Shown here: positions 47,289 to 48,368 of the stretch, one piece after another
How positions within the stretch are numbered: position 1 is the stretch's first letter
How the letters are laid out: each line of letters starts with the position of its first letter
Source of the DNA: Parcubacteria group bacterium GW2011_GWA2_42_14
GTDB taxonomy: Bacteria > Patescibacteriota > Minisyncoccia > Sungbacterales > GWA2-42-14
Direction: 5' to 3'
NCBI GenBank assembly: GCA_000998135.1
Contig: LCCV01000007.1
Coordinates: 1 to 48,368 of the forward strand
Length of the DNA stretch: 48,368 nucleotides
The notes under the pieces: model-generated
Databases searched by the model: none
What the model was told of the DNA's origin: nothing
The model's input: only the letters and a program-made list of their open reading frames with translations
Made by a program: the position numbers and the translations under genes

Positions 47289-47385
47289 TAGCACGCTTTA
47301 GCTCATAAAAACTGTTACCAAGAATTGAGTAGCGGTTAGCTCATAATTCCTGTTGAATTTCCATTCATGAATAAACGAATACGGC

Positions 47386-47997
47386 TTACTGCATATACAA
47401 CCATTGCGTTGTTCCCTGCGTCGTTGTCCCCAAATTCCCGTTTCGGTCGTAACTCAAAGTCATTGACCCCATGCTTGTTACCGCGTGCGGATTGGCATAG
47501 TTCGACCCCGTATGCCCGTCATATTGATAATCTCCGATTGCAGATGTTGTAGAAATATTCCCGATAGCGTTATATCCCCATGTTTGCAAATAATTTGGAC
47601 TTGTTGAAGCTTGTGAAGTAGAAGCAGTGGCTAAACGATAAAGCGCGTCATAGCCGAAATTAACAATCTTGGCTGTCGTGCTGGAATAATCCTCAATCTT
47701 GGTGATGTTGCCTACGGAGTCGTAGGTGTAATTAAGCGCTTGGATAGCTTCAGCAGTTTCAGGAGAATAGCTATATGCCCAGACGAACAAATCATCAGTT
47801 ACCGGAGAAATGCCAAGAACGCCACCGATGTCGTCGAGGAAGAAATAAACGGGATATGTGGTTTCGTGATCTTCTGAACTGGCTGACTCCGAAATAACAA
47901 AAGGTTGCTCGCAGGTGCAATTTTTATCAAACGCAAAAACTGCCTGCGGGAGGAGGATAGAGATAACTAATGAAAGATAAGTGACTCGCTTGATCAC
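47386..47997 (-). CDS. Short secreted RHS/YD-repeat protein, probably truncated
   Basis: 203 residues with a signal peptide (VTYLSLVISILLPQAVFAF) followed by YD-repeat motifs: LNYTYDSVGNITKIEDY, FGYDALYRLATAS, WGYNAIGNIST, YQYDGHTG and LSYDRNGNLGTTT. RHS proteins are normally over a thousand residues, with many repeats, a core-closing domain and a variable toxin tip; here the chain stops at WLYMQ in the middle of the repeat pattern. It may be a degraded 5' fragment or a deliberately short, secreted YD peptide. The GTG start follows an extended -10 by 6 bases. Confidence 0.75.
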   Translation of the reverse strand: MIKRVTYLSLVISILLPQAVFAFDKNCTCEQPFVISESASSEDHETTYPVYFFLDDIGGVLGISPVTDDLFVWAYSYSPETAEAIQALNYTYDSVGNITKIEDYSSTTAKIVNFGYDALYRLATASTSQASTSPNYLQTWGYNAIGNISTTSAIGDYQYDGHTGSNYANPHAVTSMGSMTLSYDRNGNLGTTTQGTTQWLYMQ

Positions 47998-48003
47998 GAG
48001 TTT

Positions 48004-48012
48004 ATTATATCA
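48004..48012 (-). promoter_or_regulatory. Extended -10 promoter of the YD-repeat gene, leaderless type
   Basis: Minus strand TGA TATAAT, 6 bases, GTG. Confidence 0.6.
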
Positions 48013-48118
48013 GATTTGAGATTTTTATTTAACTTGTTAATTCCGACCAGCTTGCTGGTCGGAGGTTCATTTCTTTTGATTACCGACTTGAGAACTGGAC
48101 CTACTTAACCATGCGGCA

Positions 48119-48368
48119 TTATTGGTCTTTGCCATACTCAGTCCGCATCTTGGCGCGCAGCCAAAAATCTTCTTTCTTCCCTTCCTCCGTTGCTAAGAAC
48201 CAATAAAATTTAAGAGGATCAACATTATAAGGTTTCATCGATCGTTTAATTTCATTCTTGAGTCGCAAAATATCAAGCCGCACTGGTTTATATGTCTGAT
48301 CCGCAACGCTTTCATACTCTATAGGATAGATTTTTTTCTCTTTCACAAGTTCAGATATAACCCGTATA
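48119..48368 (-). CDS. Hypothetical protein, N-terminus beyond the window edge
   Basis: The frame of the 75-residue ORF stays open to the right edge (IRVISELVKEKKIYPIEYES), so the GTG at 48346 may be internal and the gene truncated. The visible part is charged and helical (KPVRLDILRLKNEIKRSMKPYNVDPLKFYWFLATEEGKKEDFWLRAKMRTEYGKDQ), without signal or membrane segment. No family recognised. Confidence 0.5.
   Translation of the reverse strand, partial: IRVISELVKEKKIYPIEYESVADQTYKPVRLDILRLKNEIKRSMKPYNVDPLKFYWFLATEEGKKEDFWLRAKMRTEYGKDQ

Noticed and set aside
47206-47385. Continuation of the YD-repeat protein after its stop (frame SKPYSFIHEWKFNRNYEL)
   Set aside because: An open frame exists but shows no YD motifs and does not resemble an RHS continuation.
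1-48368. tRNA or rRNA genes
   Set aside because: I looked for T-loop and other tRNA-like words on both strands and found none in a credible cloverleaf; no rRNA-like sequence was noticed. A tRNAscan-SE run would be decisive.

Overview
The window looks like a piece of a Candidate Phyla Radiation (Patescibacteria) genome, most likely a Parcubacteria-type lineage. This is inferred from gene content: short single-copy housekeeping genes, an Ada-like zinc-binding domain on a membrane anchor, lamin-tail-like and SdrD/prealbumin-like surface proteins, a GAD-less bacterial aspartyl-tRNA synthetase, a bL9 gene, no biosynthetic operons other than cell wall and CTP, and moderately AT-rich DNA. The standard bacterial code fits: TGA ends several intact genes and no conserved gene is routinely broken at TGA. 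I saw no tRNA, rRNA or CRISPR array.

Layout. 1-3.1 kb (+): the end of a peptidoglycan-binding protein, a membrane-anchored zinc metalloprotease-like protein and a Cache/HAMP sensor kinase. 3.3-7.5 kb (-): a lamin-tail-like protein, fmt, def, a small basic protein and a proline-dehydrogenase-family protein. 7.7-13.3 kb (+): a thpR remnant, murC, an S41 protease, acylphosphatase, rplI and pyrG. 13.4-18.2 kb: rpmA (-), an Ada-like membrane protein (+), a second deformylase (+) with a detached C-terminus, a RecB/Cas4-like nuclease (-) and an M23 coiled-coil peptidase (-). 18.5-37.7 kb (-): gltX, murG, ftsW, murD, a D-aminoacylase homologue, mraY, a D,D-carboxypeptidase, a frameshifted four-helix-bundle gene, scpB, scpA, aspS, a second sensor kinase, a hot-dog protein, ddl, a glutaredoxin, a lone receiver protein, a glycosidase-like protein and an EamA transporter. 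38.1-39.5 kb (+): a PilB/GspE-type ATPase. 39.5-48.4 kb: a nuclease remnant, a 1511-residue surface protein, a DUF2914 membrane protein, a YggU-family protein, a ClpP-like protease (+), a small protein, a short RHS-repeat protein and an edge-truncated gene.

How the genes fit together: most of the minus-strand block serves the cell envelope and cell division (peptidoglycan precursors MurC/MurD/MraY/MurG/Ddl, septal FtsW, remodelling by the carboxypeptidase and M23 peptidase, and chromosome segregation by ScpA/ScpB). Fmt, two deformylases, GltX, AspS, L9 and L27 serve translation. The surface proteins and PilB-type ATPase suggest pili or attachment.

The most unusual feature is the spacer DNA. 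Nearly every gap between co-directional genes is filled by one of several families of short-unit (7-10 bp) repeats whose second half is the inverted complement of the first, often as palindromes nested inside palindromes. The same tracts also occur in frame inside coding sequences (the Ada-like protein, fmt, gltX, the nuclease, the glycosidase), and they supply start codons or C-terminal tails in the murG/murD/scpA/scpB/aspS region. Two MITE-like elements of one family lie in opposite orientations, one of them inside another repeat. A second recurring signal is a TATAAT box, often with an upstream TGn, ending 6-8 bases before the start codon. This predicts leaderless mRNAs for about ten genes.
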